DNA of 64,000 nt from Glycine soja (lineage: Eukaryota; Streptophyta; Magnoliopsida; Fabales; Fabaceae): positions 29,600,850-29,664,849 of the forward strand of contig NC_041007.1 of assembly GCF_004193775.1 (NCBI RefSeq), read 5' to 3'. Of this stretch, positions 32,483 to 45,311 are shown piece after piece. A model generated the notes under the pieces. It ran no database searches. It was not told the origin of the DNA and was given only the letters and a program-made list of their open reading frames with translations. Every line of letters begins with the position of its first letter. Position 1 is the first letter of the stretch. Made by a program: the position numbers and the translations under genes.

Positions 32483-35400
32483 ATATTCAATTTTGAGTGT
32501 CTAGATAAATTATGGGCAACCATCGGACATGCGAGTCAAAAGTTATGGCCGTTTGAACATGCCTAGAGCATTCATGTTTAATTTGGAGCGTCTCGATATA
32601 TTATTGGCTTGAATTGGACATTCGAGTCAAAATTTTTGGTCGTTTAAATTTGTCTTGGGCTTCCATGTTCAATTTCTAGTATCTCGATATATGATGAACC
32701 TGAATCGGAGATCCGAGTCGAAAGTTATGGCCTTTGAATTTGCCAAGAGCTTCTGTGTTCAATTTCGGGTGTGTCAATATATCATAGGCCTCAATCATTC
32801 ATCTGTTTCAAAAGTAATAGCTGTTTTAATTTGCCTGGGAATTCCATGGTTAATATCCAGTGTCTCGATATATTATGGTGCTCAGCAGACATCTGAATCA
32901 AAAGTTATGGTTGTTTGAATTCTCCATGAGCTTCCTTATTCAATTTTGAGCGTCTAGATATATTATGAGCCACCATTGGACATCCGAGTCAAATGGTACG
33001 ACCATTTGAATTTTCCGAGAGCTTTCATGTTCAATTTGGAGCATCTTGATATATTATGGGCCTGAATTGGATATTTGAGTCCAAAGTTATGGCCATTTGA
33101 ATTTACCCAAAGCTTCCGTGTTCAAATTTGAGCGTCTCGATATATTATGGTTCTCAGGCGGACATCCGAGTCAAAAGTTATGGTCATTTGAATTTGCCTT
33201 CAGCTTCCTTGTTCAATTTTGAGCGTCTAGATATATTATGGGCCGCCATCAGACATCCGAATCAAAAGTTATGGTCGTTTGAATTTTCCTAGGCATTTCA
33301 TGTTCAATTACGAGTGTATCTATATATTATGATTCACAGGCTGACATCCAAGTCAAAAGTTATGGCAGTTTGAATTTGCGTTGAGCTTCCTTGTACAATT
33401 TCTAGCTTGTCGGTATATTATGGACCTGAATCAGACATCCGAGTCAAAAGTAATGGCTGTTTGAATTTTCTCGAGGATTTCATGTTCAATTTCGAGCATG
33501 TCGATATATTATAAACCTTGATCATACATCCAAGTAAGAAGTTATGGCTCTTTGAAATTTCCCGGACCTTCATTGTTATATTTCGAGCGTCTCGATATGT
33601 TACAGGCCTCCATCGGACTTCTGAAGTCAATACTTATGGTTGTTCGAATTTGCATTGCGTTGGGCCTGAATTGGACATCCCAGTCAAAAGTTATAGTCAT
33701 TTGAATTTACCATAGGATTCCTTGTTCAATTTCTAGCATCTCGATATATTATGGGCTTGAATCGGACATCCAAATCAAAAGTTATGGCCGTTTGAATTTG
33801 CCCAGAGCTTTCGTGTTCAGTTTTGAGCATCTCGAAATATTGGGGGCATCAATCATACATTCGAGTCAAAAGTAATGGCCGTTTGAATTTTCCAGGGGAT
33901 TCCATGTTCAATTTCAAGCATCTTGATACATTATGGTTCTCAAGCGGACATTCGAGTCAAGTTATGGCTGTTTGAATTTGTTGTAAGCTTCCATGTTCAA
34001 TTTCGAATGTCTCGATATATCATGGGCCTTAATCGTACATCCGAGTCAAAACTTATGGTTGTTTGAATTTGTCCAGAGCTTTTGTGTTCAATTTTGAACA
34101 TTTTGATATATCATAGACCTCAATCATACATCCAACTCAAAAGTGATGACCGTTTGAATTTTCCTGGGGATTCGATGTTCAATTTTGAGATTCTCTATAT
34201 ATTATGGTTCTCAAGAGGATATCCAAGTCAAAAGTTATGGTAGTTTCAATTTTCCCAGAGCTTCCATGTTCAATTTCAAACTCCTTGATATACCGTGGGC
34301 CTCAATCATACATTTGAGTAAAAATTTATGGCCGTTTGAATTGGCCCGGAGATTCCATGTTCAATTTCGAGCGCCTCGATACATTATGGTACTCAAGGGA
34401 ACATCCGAGTCAAAAGTTATGGTCGTTCAATTATGCCAAAAGTTTTCGTGTTCAATTTCGAGCATCTTGATATAATATGGACCTAAATCGGACATCCGAG
34501 TCAAAAGTTATGGCCGTTTCAATTTTCCTAGAGCTTCTGTGTTCAATTATGAGCGTCTTGATATGTCATGGGCCTCAATCATACATCTGAGTGACAAGTA
34601 AGGGTCGCCTTGATTCGCCAGTGGATTCCATGTTCAATTACGAGCATCTCGATATATATGGTTCTTAAGCGGACATTCGAGTAAAAAGTTATGGTTGTTT
34701 GAATTTGCCAAGAGCTTTTGTGTTCAATTTCGAGCGTCTCGATATATTATGGACCTCGACCATACATCCAAGTAAAAAGTTGTGGTTGTTTCCCGAGCCT
34801 TCCTTGTTATATTTCGAGCGTCTCGATATGTTATAGGCCTCGATCGGATATCCGAGTCAAAAGTAATGCCCGTTTGAATTTGCCCGTGGATTCCATGTTC
34901 AATTTCGAGCATTTCGATATATTATGGTTCTCAAGCAAACATTCGAGTAAAAAGTTATGGTCGTTTGAATTTGCCAGGAGCTTTTGTGTTCAATTTTGAG
35001 CATCTCGATATATTATGAACCTCAACCATACGTCCAAGTAAAAAGTTATGGCCATTTGATTTTGTTATGGGCTTCGTTGTTCAATTTCTAGCCTCTAGAT
35101 ATATTATGGGCTTGAATCGGATATTCGAGTAAAAAGTTATGGCCGTTTGAATTTTCCTTGGGCTTCCTTTTTAATTTCTAGCATCTTGATATATTATGAG
35201 CATCTCAGTATATTATGGTTCTCAAGAGAACAACCAAGTAAGAAATTATGGCTGTTTGAATTTGTTATGGACTTCGTTGTACAATTTCTAGCCTCTCAAT
35301 ATATTATGGGCGAGATCTGACATCCGAGTCAAAAGTTATGCCCGCTTGGATTTTCCTTGGGCTTCCTTTTTAATTTCTAGCATCTTGATATTATGGACCT

Positions 35401-36856
35401 TAGTCAAACATCCGAGTTAAAAGCTATGGCTGTTTGAATATCCCAAGAACTTTTGAATATCCGAGTCAAAAGTTATGGCCATTTGAATTTGTCATGGGCT
35501 TCCTTGTTCAATTTCTAGCCTCTCGATATAATATAGGTCTAAATCGAATATCTGAGTCAAAAGTTATGGCCGTTTGAATTTGTCCAGAGTTTTCGTGTTC
35601 AATTTCAAACGTCTCGATATACCATTGGCCTTAATCACACATCCGAGTCAAAAGTAATGGCCACTTGAATTTGCCCGTGGATTCCATTTTAAATTACGAG
35701 TGCCTTGATATATTATGGTTCTCAAGCGGGCATCTGATATATTTTGGACCTCAATTGTACATCCAAGTCAAAAGTTGTGGCTGTTTGAAATTGCATGGGC
35801 CTTCCTTATTATGTTTTGAGCGTCTCGATATGTTATAGGCCTCGATTAGATATCCGAGTCAAAAGTAATGCTCGTTTGAATTTGCATGTGGATTCCATGT
35901 TCAATTTAGAGGATCTCGATATATTATGGTTCTCAAGCGAACATCCAAGTAAAAAAATAGGCCATTTGAATTTCTTATGGGCTTCCTTGTTAAATTTCTA
36001 GCCTCTTGATATAATATGGGCCTAAATAGACATCTGAGTCAAAAGTTATGGCCGTTTGAATTTGCCTTGGGCTTCCTTGTTCAATTTCTAGCATCTCGAT
36101 ATTATGGACCTTAATTGAACATCAAAGTTAAAAGTTTTGGCCATTTGAATTTGCCCAGAGCTTTCGTGTTCAATTTCGAGCGTCTCTATATATCATGGCG
36201 TCAATCATACATATGAGTCAAAAGTGATGGCCATTTGATTTTTCCCGGGGATTCCATGTTGAATTTCAAGTGTCTCAATATATTATGGTTTTGAAGCAAA
36301 CATTTGAGTAAAAAGTTTTGGCTGTTTGAATTTTCCAAGAGTTTCTATGTTCAATGTCGAGTGTCTCGATATATCATGTGCTTCAATCATACATTCGAAT
36401 AAAAAATAAGGGTCATTTGAATTTTCCTGGGGATTCCCTGTTCAATTCTGAGTGTCTCAATATATTATGGTTCTCAAGCAGTCATCCTTTTATGACCGTT
36501 TGAATTTGCCAAGAGCTTTCATGTTCATTTTGGAGCATCTTGATATATTATGGGCTGGAATCGAACATCCGTGTCAAAAGTTATGGCCGCTTAAATTTGC
36601 CTTGGGCTTCTTTGTTCAATTTCTACCATCTTGATACATTATGGGCTTTAATTGGACATTCAAGTCAAAAGTTATGGCCGTTTGAATTTTCCTAAAGGTT
36701 TCGTGATCAATTCTGAGCATCCTAATATGTCATGGACCTCATGCATACATCTGAGTCAAAAGTAATGGTTGCTTGAATTTGCCCAGAGATTCCATATTAA
36801 ATTCTGAGCGTCTAGATATCTAATGGTTCTCAAGCGGACATCCGAGTCAAAAGGTG
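32483..36856 (+). repeat. CentGm-like ~91-bp satellite, array 2
   Basis: Direct continuation of array 1 after the solo LTR, about 48 monomers in the same orientation. It is irregular around 35160-35460 and 35720, where monomers are shortened or spliced. It ends abruptly at 36856 at the truncated element C. ORFs across this stretch are by-products of the repeat. Confidence 0.88.
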
Positions 36857-37561
36857 TGAAACCAACCACACATAGAGAGCCGGCGTACAGTAAACAATTC
36901 TTGCGCTGCTCCTTTCGCATCTTCGGTCGAACATGTCATAGAGATCGGCCAAAATAGCGATGGCCTGGCTTTCCTTGCTATGTTGATAAGCAAGGAAAGC
37001 ATCAATAGCTGCTAGGTCCACTAACCCTTCCACATTTGGAAAGAGGACGACACCAAATATCAACAGTGTGAAGGTGTGAATAAATGGAACCCATTCTCCT
37101 TGATTGGTCAATGCCTTCGCCTTTCCTTCCAAATGTTTCCTTGGTATTCCAACTACCCCGTTCCTATTTCGCTTCACACGATCTAACTCTTGCACCGAGA
37201 TTTTAACTACCTTTGCTACTCTTGCCATGGAGGGATAGAAGCCCGAAAAGAGATATGATTTTCTCTCTCCGAGCGAACATCCCAGGATTTCTTCAAACTC
37301 TTCCACAATCGGTACTAGCTGGAAATCCTTGAATGTGAAGCACCTTAGGGGTTGATCATAGTATTGGGTAATGGATGCAATTGCTTCCACGGAGACTTCT
37401 ATCATAGCTAGGTCCTAAATCTTCCCATAGGTCTTGTGGAAGGCTTGCCGTTGAAGCTGACCCATTAATTGCCCCAATTCTCGTAAACTAGCGACCTCTA
37501 AGCTCTTGATTTTGACTTGATAGAACATTTTCTTAAGCAGAGGGGTTTGATTTGATCCCAT
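36857..37561 (-). pseudogene. Ogre-type ORF1 of element C, truncated
   Basis: The minus-strand ORF1 starts at ATG 37561 (MGSNQTPLLKK) and runs to the satellite junction at 36857, about 235 codons of a ~620-codon protein. A single in-frame stop (TAG at 37417-37415, where a Trp is expected from sister copies) is the only break. The conserved RCFTF, EEILGCSLGERKSYLFS and LLIFGVVLFPNVEGLVDL segments are present. This is the best-preserved ORF1 N-terminal half in the window. Function is unknown. Confidence 0.82.
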
Positions 37562-40026
37562 GTTTACAGTTGAAAAGTTCCATTTGAATTAATACTTCGA
37601 TATCCTATCACGGAGGAAAATAGGATGAATGCATGAAGGGATGCTTATGCTATGCACGACACAAATGCATCTTACGGACACGAGAGCCCAGAAGATCATC
37701 TTTTTGTACTAGCAACATTTGGCAGCACGGTGCCCTATGTAACCATTTAAGAAAGTAATATGGATCTTCTGACTTCCCGTGACAAAATGATGAGGCCAAA
37801 TGCATCACACGCGTGACGATGCAATACAGACATAAACACATAGATAGCACGAAAGAGGAACATACAAGCATGGAAATATCATCAAACCAACATACTGCCG
37901 AGACGCACATGAGCATGACATTAAAAGGATATGCATGGCAGTGTTAAGGAAAAGGAAACATGCAGCGTGTCCATTCCGTGCCCCTATTTTAGGAACCTAA
38001 ATGGGAGGAACTAAAAGGCGTTTAGTGATAATTCACAAGGCGGTCATATCTAGCTTTCAATGGTCTCTAGAGATATCATTCCCTTTGATATTAATATTAT
38101 GGCAGTAGGGACTACCAGCGACAACATATCATCGAAGGGAAAAACTCTAGATGAGGCTTCAATGTTGTCATATCCTAATTTCGTCCGGGGACTATTGTTT
38201 GATGTCATGCAACCTTTGGTTGACCGCTTCGAGGTACTTGGCACCCTTTGTTGCACAATACGTGAAGTTCCGAGACATGCCGGAAATCAAAAGGAAGCAT
38301 TGTTATGCAATACGTGAAATTCCGTAACATGCCAGAAATCAAAAGGAAGTATTGTTACGCAATCCGTGAGTTTTCGTAACATTCCGAAAGCTAAAAAAGG
38401 GAGTAATTACATGACCCATAAGGTTCCGTAACCTTACGGAAATAAAACAAGTATCGTTACGAAATTCGTAAAGTTTCGTAACGTTACGAAAAAAGAATCA
38501 CCAAAAAAGCAAAGGGGGTGTATTTAGTAAAAAAAGGGGTGCAAATAGCATCTAGGCCCACTTGGGCCTTCCAGGATGTTCCTCCAGAAGGCGGTTGCTT
38601 CTGGAGGAAGCAACCTGGCTCGCCTGGGCGAGCTGGGTGGCAAGCTCCTCTCCTATTTTCCTATAAATAGAGGGAGGAGTGAAGAAGAAAAGGGTTCTGC
38701 CCTTCTGGTACTTAGTAATCACTTAAAATTAGTGAGAAAAATTGTTTTCATGTAGAAAACCCAAGCCGAGGCGCTTCCGTAATGTTTCCGTGGGTGATTT
38801 CGCGAAGATTTTCAACCGTTCTTCGTCATTCGTCGTTCGTTCTTCGTCGTTCTTCGGTCTTCAATCGGTAAGTTCTCGAAATCAAACTTTTCAATTCATT
38901 CTATGTACTCTTGGTGGTCCCCATTTGTTTCGCGTACTTTTATTTTCGTTTCATTTACTTTCCATACCCCCTTTTGACGTGCTTTAGTCATTTACTTAAG
39001 TCATTTTCTCGCCTAATAAAAAAATAAAATAAATTTCCACCGATCATTTGATTTGTAATATCCGTTAATTTCTGTTAAAATGAAATTCGACCGTTCGGTC
39101 ATGCCGTAACCACGCTGGAAACCAAAAAGAGGTAAAATAACAATATAATAATCAAAAAATATCTTTTAGTAAAATAAACCAAAAAAAAATCAATCGGACG
39201 TTTCTCTTTGTGAAACTAAGGCTAAAATCAACTCGCAAAGTCAAGCTCGTCCGCAAAAAATCACTAAAAAGGATTTTAAGGTTCGATACCTCAGTTTTTC
39301 TCACCAAGTAAAAATGGGTCATTTTAAGCTCCAACGCCTTAAAAGGACCTCCTTCCAAGTAAAAAGAATCGCTTGATTTGCCCTTTTGAAAGAACTATGT
39401 AGGTCTGATTTCCTCTTCGATGGAGGGTACGTAGGAGCAAGAGCCCCGCTTTTGTCGACCTCAAAAATAAAAAAGAAATAAAAGTTTAGATACGCAATTT
39501 CACACAATTCTAAATTAAGGCTGTTGTCCTTTAGGACAAACGTGAGAGGTGCTAATACCTTCCTCAAATGTAAATACAACTCCCGAATCTGGAATATTCT
39601 TCATGACCGGTTTCCTTCGGTTTTTCCGACGTTTTCCACAAATAAATGTTGGTGGCGACTCCGCGCATTTTCCTCCTTTGGAAGACGCACCCGTGAGCCT
39701 CGCCTCGCTCGCCCGCAAAAGGGTAGGTTGCGACAAATGTCATCAAGCAAGTCGGAGACTTAGCATGACCACAGATTCAAATCCGCTTCCTATGTTCCCA
39801 TGGACCGAGGTGTAGGGCCTTTAACAAACTCACTGTGTGTGCGAAAAAGTGTAGGTGTTTGTGTGCATCAAATGAATAAATATTTATCTCATGCATACAT
39901 TAAAAAGTACACTAGAAGCATTCAAGAGTTATATACAAGAACATAAGAGAAATCAAGGGAAACCAACAAAGGAGAAAGTCATGATAAAACATTGCAAAAA
40001 ATCAAATGGCCTAACTCTAAAAAATA
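37562..40026 (-). other. Leader of element C (reverse), with a solo LTR inserted
   Basis: Minus-strand equivalent of 3495-4340. The leader is 37562-38165 and 39741-40026, interrupted by the forward solo LTR at 38166-39735. The GGGCCCTA-type block and the conserved ATGAATAAATATTTATCTC stretch (39870-39890) identify it. Confidence 0.75.
38166..39735 (+). mobile_element. Solo Ogre-type LTR (forward) in element C leader
   Basis: TGTCATATCC...GGTTGCGACA, 1570 bp, perfect duplication aatgt (38161-38165 and 39736-39740). It has the pre-TATA palindrome (near 38618-38636) and CTATAAATAG near 38661. No interior is present. Confidence 0.9.
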
Positions 40027-40045
40027 GTCCCCAGTGGAGTCGCCA
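40027..40045 (-). other. Primer-binding site, tRNA-Arg type (element C)
   Basis: Reverse complement of the site in element A, two bases from the reverse LTR at 40048. It fixes element C as minus-strand Ogre-type. Confidence 0.75.
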
Positions 40046-40047
40046 AC

Positions 40048-40494
40048 TATCGCAACCTACCCTTCGGCGAGAGGGTGACACGAGGCTCACGGGTGCGTCA
40101 TCCAAGGGAGAATAACGTGTGGAGTCGTCACCAACGTTTATTTGAGGAAAATGTTAGAAAATCAAAAAAGCGGTCCACGAATTTAAAGGATAAAAGGTTT
40201 CAGAGTTGTTTACGTGTAGGGAAGGTATTAGCACCCCATGCATCCACCTCAAGGGACGACAACCTTTAATCAAACGTGCCAAATCATGACTTCTCTATGT
40301 TTTTATCTTTTTGGGGTCGACAAGAGCGGGGCTCTTGCTCCTATGTATCCTCAATAGCGATGAGGAACTCATACCTACGTAGTTCTTTGGAAAGCAAGAA
40401 AGTTATGCAGGGTGTTGATTTTAGAATTTTAAATGGTTCATTTTTATTCGATAAAAGTAAAAGAGACCGTTTAAGGTGTTGGACCTTGAAACGG
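40048..40494 (-). mobile_element. 5' LTR of element C (reverse), truncated
   Basis: It begins TATCGCAACCTACCC (canonical TGTCGCAACC with G to A at the second base) and matches the last ~447 bp of an Ogre-type LTR on the minus strand. It is cut at 40494 by the LTR of element D. The rest of this LTR is not found on the far side of D. Confidence 0.85.
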
Positions 40495-42223
40495 TGTCAT
40501 ACCCTAATTTCGTCAGGGGACTGTCTGTTTGGTGGGATGCAACCTTCGCTTGACCGCTTCAAGGTACTTAACACCCATCGTTGGGCAATCCGTGAAGTTC
40601 TGTGACATGTCGGGAGTTGAAAGGAAGCATTATTGCGCAATCCGTAAAGTTCAGTATCATTCCAGAAGTCAAAGAGGGGATGGTTGCGTCATCCGTAAAG
40701 TTTCGTGACATTACGGAAAGAAAACAAGTATCGTTACGTAATCTGTAAAGTTCCGTAACGTTACGGAAAAAGAATCAGCAAAAAAAGGCAAAGAGGGTGT
40801 ATTTAGTAAACATGGGTGTACAGATAGCAACCAGGACCACTTGGACCTTTCAAGGTGTTCCAACAAAAGGCAGTGCCTTCTGGTGGAAGCAACCCAGCTC
40901 GCCTAGGCGAGCTGGGCGGCAACCACCTCCCTCTTTTCCCCTATAAATAGGGGAAAGAGGGCAGAGCAAATTCGTTCAACCCTCCTGGTTTCTAGGATTC
41001 ACTTGAAATTAGTGAGAAAAATTGTTTCCGTGAGGAAAATTCAAGTCGCGCTTCCGTAATGCTTCCGAGACGTTTCTGTGGGCGATTTCGTGAAGGTTTT
41101 CCACCGATCTTCGCTCGTTCTTCGGTCTTCAACTGGTAAGTTCCCGAAATCGAACCTTTCAATTCATTCTATGTGCCCTTAGTGGCCCCCACTTGTTTCA
41201 CGTGCTTTTATTTTTATTTCGTTTGCTTTCCATACTGCCTTTTGACGTACTTTAACCATTTATTTAAGTCATTTTCTCGCCTAATCAAAAATAAAATAAA
41301 TTTCCACCGATCATTTGAGTTGTAATATCTTTTAATCTCTGCTAGAATAAAATCTGACCGATCTTTCACGCCGTAACCCCGTTTAAAACCAAAAAGAGAC
41401 AAAATAATAATAAAAAAATATCTTTAAATAAAATAATCAAAAAAATCAATCGGACATTTTTTTGGGATTTTTCTTAATTGAATTGACTAATAACCAAAGT
41501 GAAACTAAGGTTAAAATCAACTCACAAATCAAGCTTTGTCATTAAAAATCACCTAAAAACCATTTTAAGGTCCAACGCCTTGAAATGGTCCTCTTTGCTT
41601 TTATTGGTTAAACGTGGACTTTTAAAAGCCTGAAATCAAACACATAACTTTGTCACTACTTTCAAAAAAACCAAGAGATCATTAATGGTCCAATGCCTTA
41701 ATGTTTTTCTCTCCTTTCAAAAGAATCAAAAAATCATTTAAATGGTTCAACGCCTTAAATGACCTTTTATTCAGTCAAAATATATCTTGCAAAAAAGATA
41801 AAAACAACTTAACCAACGCTTAGTTCTCAAAGAACAACGTAGGTCTGATTTCCTTATCACAATTAAGGAATACGTAGGAGCAAGGGAAACAACCCTGTCG
41901 ACCACAAAAAGGTAAAAAGATAAAAAGGGAATAAAAAAGACATAAACATAAAATGGGGGAAAGTGAAACATTTTGAAGTCATATTTGCACACTTGATTAA
42001 AGGCTGTCGTCCCTTGTGATGGACGTGTGGGGTGCTAACACCTTCCCCGTGCGTAAATACAACTCCCGAACCTTTCACACTTAAAGTTCGTAGACCATGC
42101 CTTTTCGGTTTTTCCGACGTTTTCCTCGAATAAACGTTGGCGGTGACTCCTTGCATTTTCCTTTCTTGGAAGACGCATTCGTGAGTCTCACGTCGCCCTC
42201 CCGCCGAAGGGTAGGTTGCGACA
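40495..42223 (+). mobile_element. 5' LTR of element D
   Basis: 1729 bp. U3 has the 18-bp perfect palindrome TTCCGTAACGTTACGGAA (40751-40768). The pre-TATA palindrome here is a perfect 24-bp dyad (40893-40916, half-site CCCAGCTCGCCT), with TATA at 40941-40949. The downstream half has stem-loops at 41559-41589, 41734-41762 and 41850-41877. Confidence 0.9.
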
Positions 42224-42225
42224 GT

Positions 42226-42244
42226 TGGTGACTCCACTGGGGAC
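42226..42244 (+). other. Primer-binding site, tRNA-Arg type (element D)
   Basis: TGGTGACTCCACTGGGGAC, one base different from element A (C to T at the fourth position). It directly follows the 5' LTR. Confidence 0.75.
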
Positions 42245-43110
42245 TATTGTTAGAGAGTTAGGCCAATCAATCAGTGTGCTTTCCTTACCATGACTTCCCT
42301 TTTGTTCTTTTTTCTTTGTCTTTTTTCCTTATGTTCTTGTATATATAAACTCTTTTGATGCTTTTAGTGTGTTTTTAAAATGCATGCATGAGATAAATAT
42401 TTATTCATTTGATGCACACAAACACCAACACTATTTGCACACATGGTGAGTTGAAAAGGGGCCCTATACCCGGGTCCATGGGAACATAAGGAGTGGAGGT
42501 GAATCTATGGTCATGCTAGGTCTCCAATTTGCTTGATAACAGTGAACCCTCATCTAGAGTTTTTCTCTTTGATAACATATTGTTGCTAGTAGTCCCTACT
42601 GCCGCAATATGTTCTTCGAAGGGGATGATACCTCTAGAGACCATCAAGAGAGATATGACCACCTTGGGAATTATCACTAAAAGCCTTTTAGTTTCCTCCC
42701 GTGTAGGTCCCTAAAATAGGGGCACCGAGCAAACACGATGCGTGCCATTTTGAGCACTGCCATGCATGTAGTCCTAAATGTCATGTACGCCTTTGCTTAT
42801 AGTTGTTTGTGGATATTGTCGTACTATGTACATCCCCATGTTGTGCCTTTCGCATCTGCATCATGCACAGATTACGTCTTGATCCCCTCACTTTGTCAAA
42901 CCGACGGAGGGTCCGTGTCGCCTTCTTAAATGCATACGTCGGGCGCCATGCTGTCCGAATGTTGTATCTAAGAAGGGGACAATTTCCCGAGCTCCCATAT
43001 TCATAAAATGCATCTGTGTCATATGCATTTCTTCATGCATTCATCCATTCCACCCATGATAGATGTCAGAGTTTTGATTCGCACTGGGTTTTGTTTCACT
43101 TTAGTAAAAC
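42245..43110 (+). other. Element D 5' leader
   Basis: Homologous to 3495-4340. No ORF is expected; short ORFs here are not conserved between the two elements. Confidence 0.7.
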
Positions 43111-43551
43111 ATGGGATCGAGTCAGGCGCCTTCGCTTAAAAAAAGGTTCTATCAAGTCAAGGTCAAGAGCCTAGGAATCACCAATCTGAAAGAGTTAAGG
43201 TAGTTGATGGGTCAGCTCCAGCGACAAGCCTTTCGCAAAGCTTATGGTAAAATCTGGGACCTAGCCATGGCAGAGGTCTCCACAGAGGCCATTGCCTCCC
43301 TCGCCCAGTATTATGATCGGCTGTTGAGGTGCTTCACCTTTGGGGACTTCCAGCTATCACCCATGGTGGAAGAGTTTGAAGAGATCCTGGGATGCCCTCT
43401 AGGGGGAAGGAAACCATACCTCTTTTCAGGATTCTATCCCTCTTTAGCTAGAATTTCTAAGATAGTCCAAATCTTGGCGCAGGAATTAGACCACATAAAG
43501 CAAGTCGAAAATGGGGTGGTTGGAGTACCAAGGAAATGTTTGGAAGCAAAA
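43111..43551 (+). pseudogene. Ogre-type ORF1, 5' part only, fused to gag by deletion
   Basis: ATG 43111 (MGSSQAPSLKKRF) opens ORF1; TAG at 43201-43203 interrupts it after 30 codons, then the frame runs on to RKCLEAK near 43551. There the sequence jumps into gag-related DNA. Compared with element A, the rest of ORF1 and the ORF1-gag spacer (about 2.5 kb) are missing. Conserved features are QLQRQAFRKAYGKIWDLAM and GCPLGGRKPYLFSGFYPS. Confidence 0.8.
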
Positions 43552-45311
43552 GGGTCATGTCCCTCCCCCCATCCTTGAAGGGGAGCCTCCTCGACAGTCG
43601 GACGAGGTTCACAAGGATCGTTGAGAGCATGCCCAGGCAGACATCGATTCCTACTCCCCGTTCCCCGTCGAGGGGCCGGCACCCAACACACTACCTCTGC
43701 CCAACCTCACGGGAGAACCTCGAAACCCCCCAACACAGCCAATATTTTTGTCCGCAGGAGGACCACCCTCGGGAGCAAAAGAAAAGAGGAAACTCAATCT
43801 CATCGAAGAGAGATTGAGGGATTTTGAAGGCTTTGGCGACTATCCATTCACGGACATGACTGATCTTTGCTTAGTACGGGACATCGTCAGCCCACCAAAA
43901 TTCAAGGTACCTGATTTCGATAGGTACAAAGGGACGACTTGTCCTAAGAACCATCTCAAAATGTATTGTCGCAAGATGGGGGCGTATTCTAGGGATGAGA
44001 AGTTGTTGATGCACTTCTTCCAAGATAGCTTGGCTGGGGCAGCGGTCATCTGGTACACTAATCTAGAAGCTTCCCGCATCCGCACTTGGAAGGATCTGAT
44101 TACCGCCTTCCTTAGGCAGTATCACTACAAATCTGATATGGCTCCTGATCGGACTCAGCTGTAGAACATGGTTAATAGGGAAAGCGAGTCCTTTAAAGAG
44201 TACGCTTAGCGTTGGAGGGACCTGGCAGCGCAAGTAGCTCCTCCCATGGTCGAAAGGGAAATGATTACCATGATGGTAGATACCATGCCTATGTTTTACT
44301 ATGAGAAATTAGTGGGCTACATGCCCTCCAGCTTTGCAGACTTGGTATTCGCCGGGGAAAGGATCAAAGTGGGCTTGAAGAGAAGGAAGTTCGATTATGT
44401 CTCCTCCACAGGTACCAACGCTAAGAGGATCGGAGCAACTGGGGCAAAAAGGAAGGAAGGAGATACCCATGCCACCACTTCAATGCCTGCATGGATCAAG
44501 CCGCCGCAGATCTCCCACGGTACCCACCAATATGCGCAACATCACCCGAGCTTCTCAGCTCGCGCCAAGGACTCCAACTCAGCACCCGTACAACCTAGGG
44601 CACCCGTGCCCATCCAGAGGGAGGCCCCCCAAGCTCCGGCTCCAACCCCAACTCGCCCGGCCGGCAATGCCCACTTTGGCGTCAGTTCCAACGCGATCAG
44701 GAACTTTCCCCCGAGGCCAACTCAAGAATTCATCCTGATCCCAATGACGTACGAAGACCTCTTGCCATCCCTCATCACCAACTAGATGGCTGTGATATCT
44801 CCCAGAAGGATCCACCAGCCTCCTTTCCCAAAGTAGTATAACCCTAATGCAACCTGCGCATACCATGGGAGAACCCCGGGCCACTCAATCGAACAGTGCA
44901 TGGCCTTCAAACGCAAGGTCCAAAGTTTGATAGAAGCCGGATGGCTGACGTTTCAAGAGGACCGACCCAACGTAAAAATAATCCCACTTGCCAATCATGG
45001 AGGGAGAGCGGTTAATGCCGTCAAGTCGGGTAGGTCGCGTAGGTCCAAACCTTTGAAGGACATGACGACCCCGAAAGGTTTATCTACGAGGCCCTACAAA
45101 AGGGGGGCATAATTCCCCGCGGTGGGCATGAGAAAGATTCTTGTTTGATGCATCCCGGTGCTTCACATAACATGGAAGCATGTTTAGCAGTAGGAGACCT
45201 GTTGCACCAAATGATAGACCAAGGCCGGCTGGAAGTCGGTGATGATGGGGGTGAAGAGCAGCACATATGCATGCAATCCATAGATGAGGAAGGTCTTAGA
45301 AAGCCTAAACT
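43552..45311 (+). pseudogene. gag (capsid and zinc knuckle) of element D, broken
   Basis: Structural protein that would package the RNA. The gag core spans about 43790-44380 (YKGTTCPKNHLKMYCRKMG, FFQDSLAGAAVIWYTNLEAS, then MVEREMITMMVDTMP). A Pro-rich linker follows at 44500-44700. A zinc-knuckle-like CAYHGRTPGHSIEQC lies at about 44857-44901. In one frame from 43748 there are TAG stops at 44162-44164, 44207-44209, 44783-44785 and 44834-44836, then TAA at 45110-45112. All four TAGs look like former CAG codons. A second Cys/His-containing stretch (45118-45300) precedes the protease frame, which is offset. Confidence 0.85.

Noticed and set aside
29049..36634. Many plus-strand ORFs of 60-120 codons in the satellite
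   Set aside because: They recur with the ~91-bp monomer and have no protein similarity; they are by-products of the satellite.
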